Origin: Monomorium pharaonis
Lineage: Eukaryota > Arthropoda > Insecta > Hymenoptera > Formicidae
Direction of reading: 5' to 3'
Length of the DNA stretch: 64,000 nt
NCBI RefSeq assembly: GCF_013373865.1
Contig: NC_050473.1
Span: forward strand, 6,397,710-6,461,709
The notes under the pieces were generated by a model. It made no database searches, was not told where the DNA came from, and saw only the letters and a list, made by a program, of their open reading frames with translations. Positions 47,973 to 61,555 of this stretch are shown here, piece after piece. The position numbers were made by a program, and so were the translations under genes. Positions within the stretch are counted from its first letter, which is position 1; each line of letters starts with the position of its first letter.

Positions 47973-50900
47973 ATTTTTCGTCCCGGAGGTGTAACTCTCT
48001 CGCGTACGAAAATCGATGTAATTCCGTTTGAGTTTCAATTTCCGTCGCGTCGCGGATACGGAAAAAAAATAAAGTACCTTGCGCCAATCGTCGTGTTTTT
48101 GTTCGCACGAATAAATATATAGAGATCATTTTGCTGTGTCCGTAATATATAGAAAATCGGAATTCATTGAATATTTATTGGTCCCAATCCCACGTGGACA
48201 CGGTACGTTGTACATTGCAGATCTATACACGACGAGTGTATAGCACCTACAACATACGCCTGCAATGTTTATAACCGCTGTACGTAGCTACAGTTCAGAA
48301 TTTAATATATGCAATATGGAAACATTATAAAGCGATTTATAATAGTTAGAGATAATTTACAGATGATTTTCTTCATTATAACTGTATTACTCTAATTATC
48401 TTTAACTATCTTTTATATTTTTCCTTTACATATATTTTATATATAATATATATATTTTCTAAAACGAAATTATTTCTCGGAAACAATTTATTAATACTGG
48501 TAAAAACGTAATCTGCTTAAATAACTAGAGAAATGAAAATCCATATAGTTTATATATTTATGACATTTTTTTCTGTACAATTTTTCCGCTGAAAACGAAT
48601 TCTTCGAAAACGCGAGTAAAATTTGCACAATTCTCTTATGTAAATTGCAGAGTATATTACTAATAATATTAGATTATTTTACATTGTTTGTAGCGTTCCC
48701 TCAAAACTTTGTTTAATTTTATTTATACATTTCTCTTTCCAATTTTTCTCTCATAGCGTGGTTTTAAGCATAAAATCTGAGTGTGGCGCAAATTGGTACA
48801 CCTGTCAATAAGACAGACTATAAGATAATAAAAACTATAAATAGAATAAAAGGTCCAGCATTATGACAAATTTATCGATTAAATTAGTAAAGTTTATCCT
48901 TGTGTGTTTCGCACTACATGTTGCCTCTTGCGGAATAGCGCATTCGTACAAATCGATAAAAAATTTTACATCCAATTGAAACGTATCCAAAGGAATTTTC
49001 ATCTATTGATTATTGCTATTTGCAATAGTATTTCGCATCGGGACTGCATGGGGCAGTCGTTCTCTACTTGACACTGTGCGACTACATCCACTTCTAGAAA
49101 CAAAGCGTGCCAGAAATTCGATAATGCCGGCGTTAAAAGACATTTGATATTTTCAAAGGTCAATGTTCAAGCATTAAATTTGAGCCCTTCTTTTGCATAT
49201 CGGGTTCGTCATCTGGGAGTTTTTAAAAATAATAAAAAATGCGTTTTTAAGGCGTTTTAACTTTAAAAAAAAATCTGACGCGTGGTAAAAACATTTTTCA
49301 CTTACAAATTTGGATTCAGCGCAGCAGAAACTACTCGTCCATTTCGAATCACAATCGCAAAAGCCGTGCAGACTTGTATGTACAGCGTTTTGTAACCGGT
49401 CATTCGCACGTGCATGCATATATATCTCTGATTCCGCTGGCAGTGCATTAGACTGCAAACTGCGAGCAATGGTGGATGCATACAATTCGGAGTTACCGCA
49501 TGATCGATGCGCCGTTCCCGCCTTTGTACTCTTGAGGCTGTGTGAAAGACGAGGTCGTTGACGATCGCCTGTTGCTCCCATTCGGAGATGCGACCTGGTG
49601 CTACGCAGTCGGAGTGTTGGCAAAGCAGCCTGCAACCACGCTTTGTCACGCTCGCATTCTCCGAGATTATCAGGGTGTTAATTTGACAAGCATAGATGTA
49701 CATCTGGCAGAGAAAGAGAGAGAAAGAGAGAGATAGGGGAGGAGCACTTGCTAATTATTGCAACTCTCCTTCGAGCGTTTAAAACAGTGCCGTCCACTCC
49801 CTAAGTAGAACGAAATGTCACTCTAAAAAGTGAAAATTGAACTTATTCAATGATTCGTTACCTTATGTATATAAAATTAACATTTTCATCTCACAGAACT
49901 GAATAAAATTCCCATACGAGTTAATTTATTAAAGTGGCAAATCACTCTAACGTCTAATAACTTTAAAGTGACGTTAATTTGATATGTATTAACGTTTATG
50001 CTGATTGCTTTTTTTTTAAACACATAGAAAAAAGAAAATACTACAGATAAATGCAGAATACAGGTCAAAAATTAAATTGAATCTTGGACAGCACTGGTTT
50101 AAAGCAATCAACGTCAACGCATGTGTAGATAAAGTTTAAAACAAATATCAGATTTCACAGATGTGGATTTGTTATACACGTGATACCGAATGACTTTGTG
50201 CAATTGTAAAATTTTATTTATCGAGAAATATTATTTGCCCTGCGGCGACGAAGTTAATTTCCCATTCGGGCTCCGAAAATCCCGCGAGTTTTACTGAACT
50301 GAACCGTAATAAAATTAACTTTAAATAATTTATTATTCCTCCCCTCGGGGGGGAGGAATGAAAGATTCATCGATCTTTTTCACGCAACGCCGAGTGATGT
50401 GACTTGAGGAAAGATTGGGATCAAAAATATATAGGCCTTAAAAACCAAGGGATAAATTTTAGTATAAAGGGTTGGCACAGGTAATGACATAAGGAGACAA
50501 AGTCTGTAATTGATCGTAGAAGACCGAATCAAATTACAAATCGCCGTGCTGGGCGCGCGGCCGAAATAGAGTTAGGGTGACGAAGGAACGATCGCCCGGG
50601 GAAACGAGGGCGAAAAAGTCGGTCAGGGGGGTGTCACCCCGGGAATTGCATTTTCCTTTGTAACCGCACAAGTGGCGGGTCAGCGGGCTCAATCGAGGGG
50701 ACAGTTAATTCGTTTGTTTACTCCCGATATTCGATCTCTCGACCGCCTTTCTCATTTTGCGTTCGGTTGCATCTGCAAAACGGGGAAATAACTCCGAAAA
50801 TTATTCGCGGGACGTTCGTGAAATAAAACGAACTGCGAGCTGTAATAGCAGCTCGCTGAAAACATAATTTCGGACTTTATTCTAAGGCTGATATATTAGT

Positions 50901-53166
50901 GGGTATACAAGCGTGAGCGTATAAACGGGCGCGTGGAAAGGTATAAGGAGACTTGCAAACGAGATTATGACGCGTTGACGTGTCCCCAAACTAAATATGA
51001 AAACTTTCTTTTTTTTCCTTCCCCCCTCCCGGACTCGGAGACAGTTTTCTTCGTGTCTCGAAGCGTAATACGCTTCTCGCGCGCGTTTCAGCACGGCGCG
51101 ACAACACGTGGGCGAGAGATCGTGCGCGAAATGAAAGGGGGAATTATTTAACCGGTGATAATGTTGCGGCTACTACGGCTGCGGCTATATCGCCGAGATT
51201 AATTTCTGACGACAAAACTAATTTAACTTTAGGTTATAGCCGGCGAATAAATGATTCGCCTGCGCGACGCTTCCGCTTGCGCCGGCAATCCGCGGGGGAC
51301 GGGGGCAGGGTTAAGTTACAACTGTGACACGCCACTAGTATCTAGCAACTATGTAACGTGTCAAGGTTACAATTCCGCTTACCCCGCCGGCGACCTAGCA
51401 ACTTGGCCGCTTAAAGTTTGAGCTTTAACGACCGTGAAGCCGTTACGCGTAAACGCGTTTACCTTACCGCGTATAGCCGGGATATACGTGTCGAAGCTTC
51501 CGACACGTACGATCCGAATTAATATTTAATCGATTGATGAGAATAATTTATTCCCGAGCACTTATGTATTTTCGAATTTATCCCCGAATTTATTTCCAAC
51601 GGTGCAGACGGAACGGAATAAAAATTTCAATGAAGTGAAAATTACGATTGCTCATCGTAAAACATTAAGTACGTTTAGCCTTGACAATGTTCTGCGTAAT
51701 TTACATACAGAACAATAGCAGTTGTACTATTAAGAAAAACGATTACTCAATTTAGTTATTTCTTCTTAGTAAGTAACGATTGCATAAATTCTAGAAAAGC
51801 AAATTATTACATACGTGAAAGAAAAATGTATATTCTTTCGAAAATAATTAAAAAGTAATAAGCAAACAGAATCTTTGTTTTAATTAAAAAAATTCTTGAT
51901 TCAGAACATATTTTGAATAAATTTGATGCTTACAATAGATTTGCATATAAAACTTATAAATAAATAATCTTTACTTAAATAAAATATATACACTGTATGT
52001 GTGTGCAGAAGTTTGTTTTAAATAAATATTTCTTGTTTCAAGTAAATGAGGGTATTTTGAGGCTGTTGTAAATGATTCTTTGTTTGATAATTGTTATTAA
52101 CAAAAAAACTGAAAATTTAGTAATTGCTTATCTTATCGCGGGGGAATATTTTTCTGCATATGTACGGAAGATCTTTTTTTTTATCTAATCCGATCCTTTA
52201 ACAGTTTAACAGAAGACAATGCGACGTTTCATAATATACGGGGTAATGCGCGCCGCCCCGTGGCCTTCTTTTAAATTCGACCTGTTTTCCGTAAGATAAT
52301 AAGAAGAGCGGAGATTTTCCGCTTCAGTCTTTCGGTACGTAAGCAGATTTGCGTAATAAAATTCTCAACTGTAACTAGATAACGCTCAAAATTATTTATC
52401 TCGAACGAAATTAGAATTTTATATCAATCTAAATTTAATAACGTATAATAATAGAGATTATAAATATGTATTTTCATATAAAAATACAATATACGTAATA
52501 TTTTTAAAGACGAAGAAGAAGTACGCACTGGTTTCTATTTATAAAGCACGAAGGTGTTTTTTCTATACCTTCCTATGCTTATAATAACCAGAACTCTCTC
52601 CTTTCCTTAAGAAAAACTTGTCTTGGCGTCGTCGCTCAAAGAGTTTATCGAACGGAAATCCCTCCCTTCTCCGCGAAGGCGAAACTCGTATAAACTCGCG
52701 GCTTATCTACGCGCGACAGATCGTCGCGCTATACGTGTAACGTATACGGTAATAAAGCTCTATCACGCTGAAGCAGCATAATTAATTTCGCGAGCGAGGA
52801 GGAGCGGAAGAGGGGAGGGGTGACGGGAGGGGAGTTTCCGTGGGAGTTTGTCGCGAGTTAATGTACATTCGCAAATCATGAAAACGCAGTTTCGGAGCCG
52901 CCTAACGATCTCGGATCACGTTAATGACGTCGTTCGCGGCCGGAGGCTCTGCCGATGTACGGCCGGACCGCACGCGGACTCGCACCACTTGGCGTCCCGC
53001 AGTGTGCACCCACGGGGTTCAATCGACCCGAATCGATCCTTATCGTACTCCGCCGCTACTTCGGTGCACAGTCCTGCTTCTATTCGTGAATCGAGCCGGG
53101 GGTAATTGCAGCTCTCTCGATGTTAAAAGGGTTACACCGCACACCCCGTGCTTAACCCGTGTGCAT

Positions 53167-53184
53167 GTGTGTGTGTGTGTGTGT
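53167..53184. repeat. (GT)n microsatellite
   Basis: Nine GT units in a GC-rich patch. Confidence 0.85.
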
Positions 53185-54811
53185 GCCCGCGCGACAGATT
53201 ACTCGGTAAATCGACGCTAATGATCGAATGTTGCGCTCGATCGTCACAGCACCGATTCGCCGATGTGTTACGGTGATACGGGCATGCTGTATTGTGCATC
53301 CGCGCAAAAGGGATAATTCCTACGGCGATGATAATGCGGGGCCATTATTCCGTCCTTTCGATTATTAACATTGAGTCTCTTGACGCAAAATGGAATTTCT
53401 ATTTAAATGTTCCATCTATTTAAATCAACGTTAAATATTACGTTTCTAATAATATATTAATACCAAATTGTTTAATCTTCTCAATATCAATAATTCCAGT
53501 TTTGGACCTGCGAGCGTACTATTTTATAAAGGTAATGTGGAAATAAATAGAAATCTGTCATGCTTTGAAAATGAAAATAACAATAAGTAAAAAGTAGCTT
53601 ATAAAAGTTGTTGGCTTCCATAGCTTTTATTTATTTTACTTTTACAAAGGAAGGAAATGTCAATTACGAATATTTAAAAAATTATGAAACTTTGACAATA
53701 CATAGAGATTATTCTGGTGAATTTTCTTTTGCTCCAAATTTACCCTGAAGGAAATTAACCTCTAGAAATTCTATTTCTAGATATCATTTCTTACATTTTT
53801 GCTTCACTTACGAATAAAAGGGAACAGAACAGAATTTCACGGAATATATTTATTTTTCTTAATAAGATTTATCGATTAGAAAATTTAAAATTTATTCCAA
53901 ATTCAAAAATGTAATTGTTAATAATAAAACAAAAATAAATGTGAGATAATTTTCACAGATTGATTTTTCTTCTTTAAAATAAACCATTTAGACAGAAAAA
54001 AAGTTTGTTATCTTCTATGTATCGTCAATGTTTTATAATTTTTTGAAGTTTTAAATTATGGACCTTTCCTCGTCAACTTGAAAATAATTAAACCGTTCTC
54101 CCGGCTTTTGTCGTAATAATTCCTCCTCTAACGATATATAATTAATTCGTTCTACCCGAGAGCCACCGTAAAATCTCGGACGCTGCGCGAACGGCATATT
54201 TATTTGTTAATCAATCCCATTTTCATTCGACTGGAATCCCGGAATTGAGTAAGATGATAATCGTGTTACGATAATCGCGCGGTCCCGTTGAGCTCTCAGC
54301 GAATGAACGGATATCGCAATTATATTTACGCGAACATATTCTGTACCGTCGCGTGTGCTCGGCAGATGGTCCTGAATCCATTGAACAGCAGCAATCCCGC
54401 GAGGAGACTGCAGTCGGCAGGACTCAGGGGGATATTATTCCGTCGAATATATTTCGCGCGGCGAGTACTCTCGTCTCTCGGGCGCCTCCTGCGTTGCGAT
54501 CGGATGCACCTCGCAACGTGAAACGTCGCGTTTATTCTCGTTTTCAGAATGTTAGGAGTTATTTGAAAATCCATTTACCGCGCCGGGAACGTAGGAACGG
54601 AATGCGATAAACGGATAGCCCTTTGCGGTCCGGAGATACTTTCCCCCCGTTTCGTTTCAGCCCAGTTTCCTGCCAAGTCCGACGCGTTTCCGGCATACCG
54701 CGTGAATTCTCCGCAATTTAACATTTTCATAAATTAAATAAAGCGATATTTATAGCCGCGCGTGCGTATTCCCGCTGGCCCAGAGCCCAAATGTCTCGGG
54801 TCCGTTCGCAC

Positions 54812-55040
54812 CAATGTAGATTAACTTTAAACTCGGTTTGACTCACCTTCTATTTATCTTTTTCTAGTTCTAAGACTTAGACCCAGTTTCACGACTGAGT
54901 TTAACTAATGTTGGAGTTCGTTTATATCAAACAAATTCCTTTATTGGACATTGTTAATTAAACACCAGTTAAACTAAATTGTGAAACTACAGGGTCTTAG
55001 AAAATAATTTAAACCAGGATTAAAATTAATCTACATTGAT
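54812..55040. mobile_element. Foldback MITE-like element with AATGTAGATTAA ends
   Basis: The left arm runs CAATGTAGATTAACTTTAAA ... TTAGACCCAGTTTCAC ... GAGTTTAACTAATG. The reverse complement of the right arm runs CAATGTAGATTAATTTTAAT ... TAAGACCCTGTAGTTTCAC ... TAGTTTAACTGGTG. The arms are each about 100 bp, so nearly the whole 229 bp folds back. Confidence 0.7.
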
Positions 55041-55233
55041 GTCATAACACAAATATATGTACGCTTGAATGCCTTTTTTTAATATTTAACATTTTATTCC
55101 GTTATATTATACATTTCGAATTGTACAAAATTAAACAATAGTATAGCATTTTGCTGATACAACTGTCTAAGCGTGCTAACGTATCAGGATCTAACGTGGC
55201 CTCTTTTTCGAAAATATAAAATATTTATAATTA

Positions 55234-55496
55234 CACTGTTAAAGTCGTAGTGTCAAATTATACTCATTTGAGTAATTTTTAACTTTTATAGATCGCCACT
55301 GCTCCTAATCAATACGTCATTAATTTTGACAAAAAACGCGGAGATTAAATTTAACAAATCAACGATATATTGAGTAAATACTTATTCAATATTAATTGAC
55401 TTTACTCAATATATATTGTTAATTATGACCCATTTATTTAGTCAAATTAATCAAATATTGAATAGAAGCAATGGCGAGTCAATGGAATTAACAGTG
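55234..55496. mobile_element. TA-type foldback MITE (CACTGTTAA ends)
   Basis: TA then CACTGTTAA at the left and TTAACAGTG then TA at the right. The interior is AT-rich with CATTTATTT/ACTCAATATA inverted motifs. It shares the CACTG end and TA target with the 40483, 43455 and 56941 elements. Confidence 0.65.
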
Positions 55497-56940
55497 TAAA
55501 ATATTAAAAGGTACAATTTAGATAACCGGTACGCATTCAATATAACTCTCCGCTATAATTTTTTAACGAAACACTGTATTTAAAAAAAAATCTATTTTGA
55601 TAAAAAAAATAGTATCGCTACATTTTTATAAACAACATCCAAAGTAATAAGTATTTCAAAACTCTAAATCCAGAATCAATTGAACGACACTTTGACAAAA
55701 GTAATAGTTAAGTTTTTCAATTTAAAATATTAATTGTTAACACAAAGTCATTGTGGAAAATGTGAAAGAAACTGCCGTAATACCACTTCTCCTCTATAAT
55801 ACAAAATAACATTTATTTTTAAACATCTTTTCACCCTCCAAAATTGTTTCCCGGCAAAGAAGGATAATTACACCATCGTATTTCAGCCAATTACTCCACA
55901 TCCGCGCAAAGCGTTCCTAGCTTTTTGAAATGTGTCGCTGAAATTGCCTCATTAGTCTCGCAATGTTTCTCGTTATCCGAGTCTCGCAGCTCGCACCACG
56001 AAATCGGGCGCGAAACCAGCGCGATGCATCCTCGGATACGCGCGAAGTTTATTATTGGCCGCGATATATCCGCGCAGATAAAACGGCACGGTAGGTCGCG
56101 GCGCGGCGCGCAGGGATCGTGACACGTAGCTCGTATTAGCAAAGTTTGAAAATTACTGATCCGCGCCGCATATGTGCAACAGCGCGGATAATCAGTCGGG
56201 GCGTTTCGGGGAGTTAGACGCGGGTAGCTCTGGCTTTTCACAGGTGCGTGTATCAATGCACGGAGAATAATGCATTTCGGCCAAACCGGCGGACAAAACC
56301 GAAAGTTCGCCATTGCTACTAAACAGACCACGAGTATGCAACGCGCGCGTAGTCAGACTGTATAGTTTGCGCGAAATACGGAGTACCCTAATGGCTGCGC
56401 AGCAGCTAGCTCGCAGTTATACGAGTATATGATCCCTGGGGACCAGAGAGGGAGAGGCGGAATACATTTCTAGTAGAATACAATCCGCGGAAACGGACTG
56501 TCGCGAAAACGATACGTAATTTTACTTGTGAAACGAGTATTTGCAACAGTAATGCGACTTTTTTTGTAGTACCCGCGCAAAGATGGACGAGAGAAGTCCT
56601 GATGCTATTCGCGGGATTAATATCTACAGTCACAAAATTTTTGAACAAATAAACTGTAAATGAAATAATGTATAAGCATTGAGAGAAAAGTATTTGACAT
56701 TTGTTGATTATAATTAAAAAGTTTCCTACGAATGTCAAACAAATACTTTTTTTTTTTTTAATTTGAGTTGATGCTAAATTATTTTCTATCGGTAACTTTA
56801 ATTTGAAGATGTTAAAAGGTTTTCAGTTTCTAAGACATTGTTATTTAAAAAGCTGAGAAATAAAGCATTTTAATATCTTTTAATTAAACACTTCTTTCTT
56901 AAGTGCTAGAATATTAGCAGTAATAACATCCAATATGCTA
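55497..56940. other. Non-coding region, no gene recognised
   Basis: About 55520-55555 resembles the 3' end of the copy A family (GGTACGCATTC...AACTCTCC). A GC/CpG-rich patch at 55.9-56.4 kb has open frames on both strands but no supported exon. Confidence 0.4.
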
Positions 56941-57201
56941 CACTGACCAAAAATAGTTGCCTAATTAAAATGTAGTTGTGGGACACCAAAAATGATTATA
57001 AATTATTGCTATTTTTGGTGCCACGTAATTTTAATCGTTTCTTATTTTGATATTAAAACACATTATATTTTAATATTACTAACGTTATACAGCAGTAACA
57101 AAAAAGTGGCGTATCTCTGGATAACCGTAATTATTTTAACATTCAATTATAATTATAAATATTTTAAGTATTATATATAGTCAAATATTTTTCTCTCAGT
57201 G
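56941..57201. mobile_element. TA-type foldback MITE, copy 3
   Basis: Exactly flanked by TA on both sides (56939-56940 and 57202-57203). Ends CACTGACCAAAAATAGTTGC and, reverse-complemented, CACTGAGAGAAAAATATTTGAC. AT-rich, non-coding interior. Confidence 0.75.
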
Positions 57202-60200
57202 TAAGTCCCAGGCACTTGCATAATTCACTGTCAATCGATATTCTTAACATGTATCACGATCGTTACCGTAACTATTAATACAGTTAATGGAAGCGACCCA
57301 GTTTTAGTATAATTAATATGAGTTACGACGCTTCGTTTAGATTAATTGAATTCCTCGAGCCGTGGTCGTCGTCGTTGTATACGACGGATGTGCCTCTTTT
57401 CTTCACCAGATCGTTGCTACACGTAAAAGGGATCCATTCGCCGCTACTCGAGGGCGTCCAATGTGTCATACCCTCGGCTGATAGCCCGGGTCGGGCTTGC
57501 CCATAATCTGTTATCGGTCGTGAGTTAGCCGAATTTCGCGGGTAACGTTGAATGCATGCAGATTAATGTCGTGAATCACATTTCAGACATTGCTGGCTGA
57601 GTGGAAACGAGTAGGCGAGCCAGTTAAGAAGGATCAGCCCTCCTCCTCGAGTTGCCGCGCGATCAGTCATTCGGTTGATTGCACGGCAGATTATCCGCTC
57701 ATCCAAGCTCCTTCCCTCCCTCCCCCCTCCCCGCCCGGCCCCGCGGTAATCGCCAGCGCTCTTATTAAGCTTTAATGCATTATATAACGAACATAATCAA
57801 CCCTGCGAAAAATCCGATGGAAACATTGGAAACACCAGAACGTCGTTACGTCTATCAGTGACCTTTGGAGGAGCCACCCCGGCGGCCACATGACGGCGGT
57901 TTTATTTATAGCTGATCTCATCCCTCTCGCACAATGCTTGATAAGTGCGCTTGATGGTAATGCTTGCGGAGGTGGTGATGGTGGTGGTGTTGGTGTACGT
58001 TCACGGTGTGCAAGCACGGTCGCGAGAGCGATTTTATTCAAACCGATGAGTCACTCCGTAAATACATTAATTCTTTTCGTATTTCATCCGGACGTTGAAT
58101 CGCATTTGCATGAAATTTCCAATGACCGCGTGACAAAAGAATATAAAGTGAGTTTTTAAGTAAAATCACATGAAATTATTCAAAACACGAATTTTACATC
58201 ACGCGCGAAACGCAGAATGCTGGAATCCCGTTGTATTTCACGTGGCTCTCCTTCCTTTTCATATAAACATCGTATAAACAATATATTTATATATATATAT
58301 GTATTTTATATTTAAATTCTTCACGTGAATGAATTTAACTACCGTCTGCCTGCGTGTATACGCCGAAGTAAAACAACAAATCTATCTCTCTGCGCATCAA
58401 TCAACATGAAACGATGTCTGACTACATACAGACGTATACTACTTCGAGCCAATATTTCGCTCGTCTGCTATATTACATATTAATCGCTATATTAATTTGT
58501 ACTCTAATTAATAATATGTTAACCAGTGTTGTAATTAGATTATTTAAAATTACCTAGATGGAAAAAAGATCAGATAAATTACATGTAAATGATATTTTAA
58601 ATAAAATAAAGATGGTTTAATTTTAAATTTATCTGGACAAAAATAACATACCGTCATTTTATTTACATAATTTTAAAATAATATCGCTCTATATTGAGCA
58701 AAACAATTTAACATATAAAAGCAATGCAGTTATGTTTTTATTTACAAGTCTTTATTTCTTAAAAGAAGATTTTTTCAAATAATATTTAATCTGATAAAAA
58801 ACGTTTGCAAATAGAAAACGTAACACACATTTTAACGATTAACAGTTTTTTCTTTTTACGTTACTATTCTGATCTGCTTTGTTGTTATCACTTTAAAAAT
58901 TTCTCTTGTTAGAATAAATAATAACTTTAGACGTCCTAATAAGGACAATACTTCATTTTTGTTGTTTGCAATCAAATTCGAAAAACTTCCGCCCAAGATA
59001 AAGCTAAAGATAATATACATTCTAATTACCTAGTAAAGTCATCTTTTCATCTAGATAATTTTACACAATAGCAAACAACATTAAACTTAATGCTTCTATC
59101 ATTAAATAATTTCATTAATCCTTACTTTGTTCTCTTCGAAAGGTAAAAGGAGTTACTCGGTGACATTTAGATCGAAACTTGTGAATTTTCAGTTCCGGAT
59201 GTTTCATCTACTTTTAAGCGGTAATAAAGTTACGAGCCCTTCTAGGCGACCCCAATTGCACGAAATCCGCTTCGTCGTGCACGGGCGTGATACGATCGTA
59301 CGTATAAGAACCACGGCCGTGATTCTCTCTCTCTCTTAAGCTCGCCCGCTCGCGTACTTCGATGTAAGTTCAACGCGAGGGACGATCGGGACGGCGACGG
59401 TTGCTCCCACTTCAACTCTCCCTTCACATTCTCACCTGGCAAAGAGCTCCGGCCACTTAACTCCCGCGGAGTAGCAGCTAACCGCACTCTTCCCAGATTT
59501 CCTTCGGGCTCGTGACGGCGGCACGGATGGCTCTCTCACGTATCTCTAAAAGTTCAATCTACCTCCGCGCTCAGACCCTTACACGTTATCTTTTCACGCC
59601 ACCGACGCGATTCATCGGTTTATCCCCTCGTCCTCAAGAGGGTACTCGCTTCTTCCGTATCGCAGGGATTTTAATTTTCCTCTGACCGCACCCCCCCTTC
59701 TTCCTGCGTTCCGCCGTAAACTGACTCTTCACCGGCGTCCATTAACATTCCTCGTTGTGGCGCGACTGTCAATAAAAAGTTTCATTTCGGTATCGCAGCC
59801 ACCTCTTACATTGCACGCCATGTTGTCACAGCTTCAGGCTCCAGGAAGCTGAATTGCAGCTTGGCGGTGTGGAGGAAGGGCGAAATTTCGCATAGCGGCT
59901 GTAATATTGCATGTACCGAGAGCCGTCACAGAACCGTAGATTTTAATGTCTTGTTATTTATTCGAAACACGTAAGAAGCGGATTTTCAGCAAAGATCTCA
60001 CCTGCTTTGAGAAAAAAATTTTAATTTCTCAATATTAAATATTTTAACGATCAAGTTTTAAATTAAAGTTAGAAGAGAAAGCTATAGATGTTTTATTTAT
60101 TGTTACACAAATGATAGATTGGACTTTTTATTAAATCTTTTGATTTGACATTACTTAAGAGCTACATGTTTACACTAAAAAAAAAATAAATTTTTAGGCA

Positions 60201-61555
60201 TCAAAAATAACTATAATTTATAATTAATTTATAGTAATTATAGCAACTCTTTTCAGCCCATATATCAGTTTATCAATAAAAATTAATGTTCTCTTCAAGA
60301 ATATTTTGTGCATAATATATAAAAACAATTAAGTCCATAAGATAAAATAACTAGAGAGCATGCGAAAACATGAGTGAAGTATATAAAGTATCCTGCATCT
60401 CGTCAATAAAGATCCTTTAAAATACACTCTATTCATCAACGGTATTTCTCGGGAACGTGTAACGTTACCTAGTTTCTGATCCAAACAGCGCGGTCGGGTG
60501 GAAAAAGCTGGAAGAAATGAATGGCGGAAAAGAGGCAGCCCTACGCAAAACAACGCAACGAGAGAGCGAGAGAAGGGAGGGGAAGAGAAACGGAAGGGAA
60601 AGAGGGAGAGAAGGGAAGTTTTGCGCGAGTTGGAATTAGCAATGCGGGCTTGCTGCGGCGCACGGCGGCGCGCGCGCGCGCGTTTCGGACCTGCGAGAAC
60701 TTTTGTCAGGAATTTCTATTAACGGTTGCCTGCATTGTACGGATGCGAGTTATGACGATGTATCAAACGGGCCGCGCAACGTCTACGTTGACGTCGACGT
60801 CGGCGAAGTTGCTCTCGTATAAAATGGGACTCGCGTTTTGCCGAGCGACTTTTCCTCATAGCTTTCCGCACACGGTATGTAAAGCGAGTTTACTTTATTT
60901 CGCCATTGTCGCACAACAAGTTTATGCATTAAGGGATACCGTATCCGCAGAGAGAATACATTGAAATTTTTAACTGATCGCTATCTCGTTCCACGAAGAT
61001 CCGAATTTTTATCCGATTAAATTAATTTTGTGTTATCCTTCAGGAACGAGCACAGTTTTGCATAATGAAGCAAGGATTTTAACATTAATTTTAATTTCTT
61101 ACTTCTTTTCTAAAAGAATAATAATATATATAATTTATTACAATACAAAGTAATAAGTTACATTTACGTAGAAAACAATTTTTTATGTTAGAAATCAAGA
61201 CTTTTTATTTGTTTTCAAATCGAATCGAATTTTATTTCTTTATTCGTATCCGAATTGAATCAATAAAATTTTATTAGAATTGAATCACTGAAATATAACT
61301 TTTAATTAGCAATGTAATTATTGTTAAATTAAATTTTAATGTATAGATAATAAAAGAGAGAAAAAAAGAGAAATTTCTGTTACAAAAAAATAATACTGAT
61401 TATATGATTTAAAAATATATATTTAAATATTTCATATAAAAACTAATAAAATATATATTTTACTTAATACATTTCTTATTTCAATAACATGATTGCATTG
61501 TTTTGTCATATTGTCGAGAAATATAATTTTATAATATTATTTTTGAAAAAAGTCA
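57202..61555. other. Alternating GC- and AT-rich non-coding region
   Basis: GC-richer patches at about 57.3-58.1, 59.1-60.0 and 60.5-60.95 kb, separated by AT-rich DNA. No supported exon, RNA gene or other element. A fragment near 60175-60250 loosely resembles TA-type MITE interior sequence. Confidence 0.4.

Larger units (their letters stand above)
47569..54811. other. Non-coding region, no gene recognised
   Basis: AT-rich stretches alternate with GC/CpG-rich patches at about 49.3-49.7, 50.2-51.5, 52.6-53.3 and 54.1-54.8 kb. No supported exons. Simple repeats are at 47949-47972 (GA), 49711-49733 (GA) and 53167-53184 (GT). A short stretch at 49732-49772 has only the two inverted ends (TAGGGGAGGAG...CAACTCTCCTT) of the copy A/B family. 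Confidence 0.45.

Noticed and set aside
52848..53220. Overlapping 85- and 98-codon plus-strand frames in a CpG-rich patch
   Set aside because: Arg/Thr/Pro-rich shadow translations typical of GC-rich non-coding DNA. They run into a GT microsatellite.
55891..56331. 146-codon minus-strand frame
   Set aside because: No domain, no membrane or signal pattern, no splice sites; compatible with chance in a GC-rich patch.
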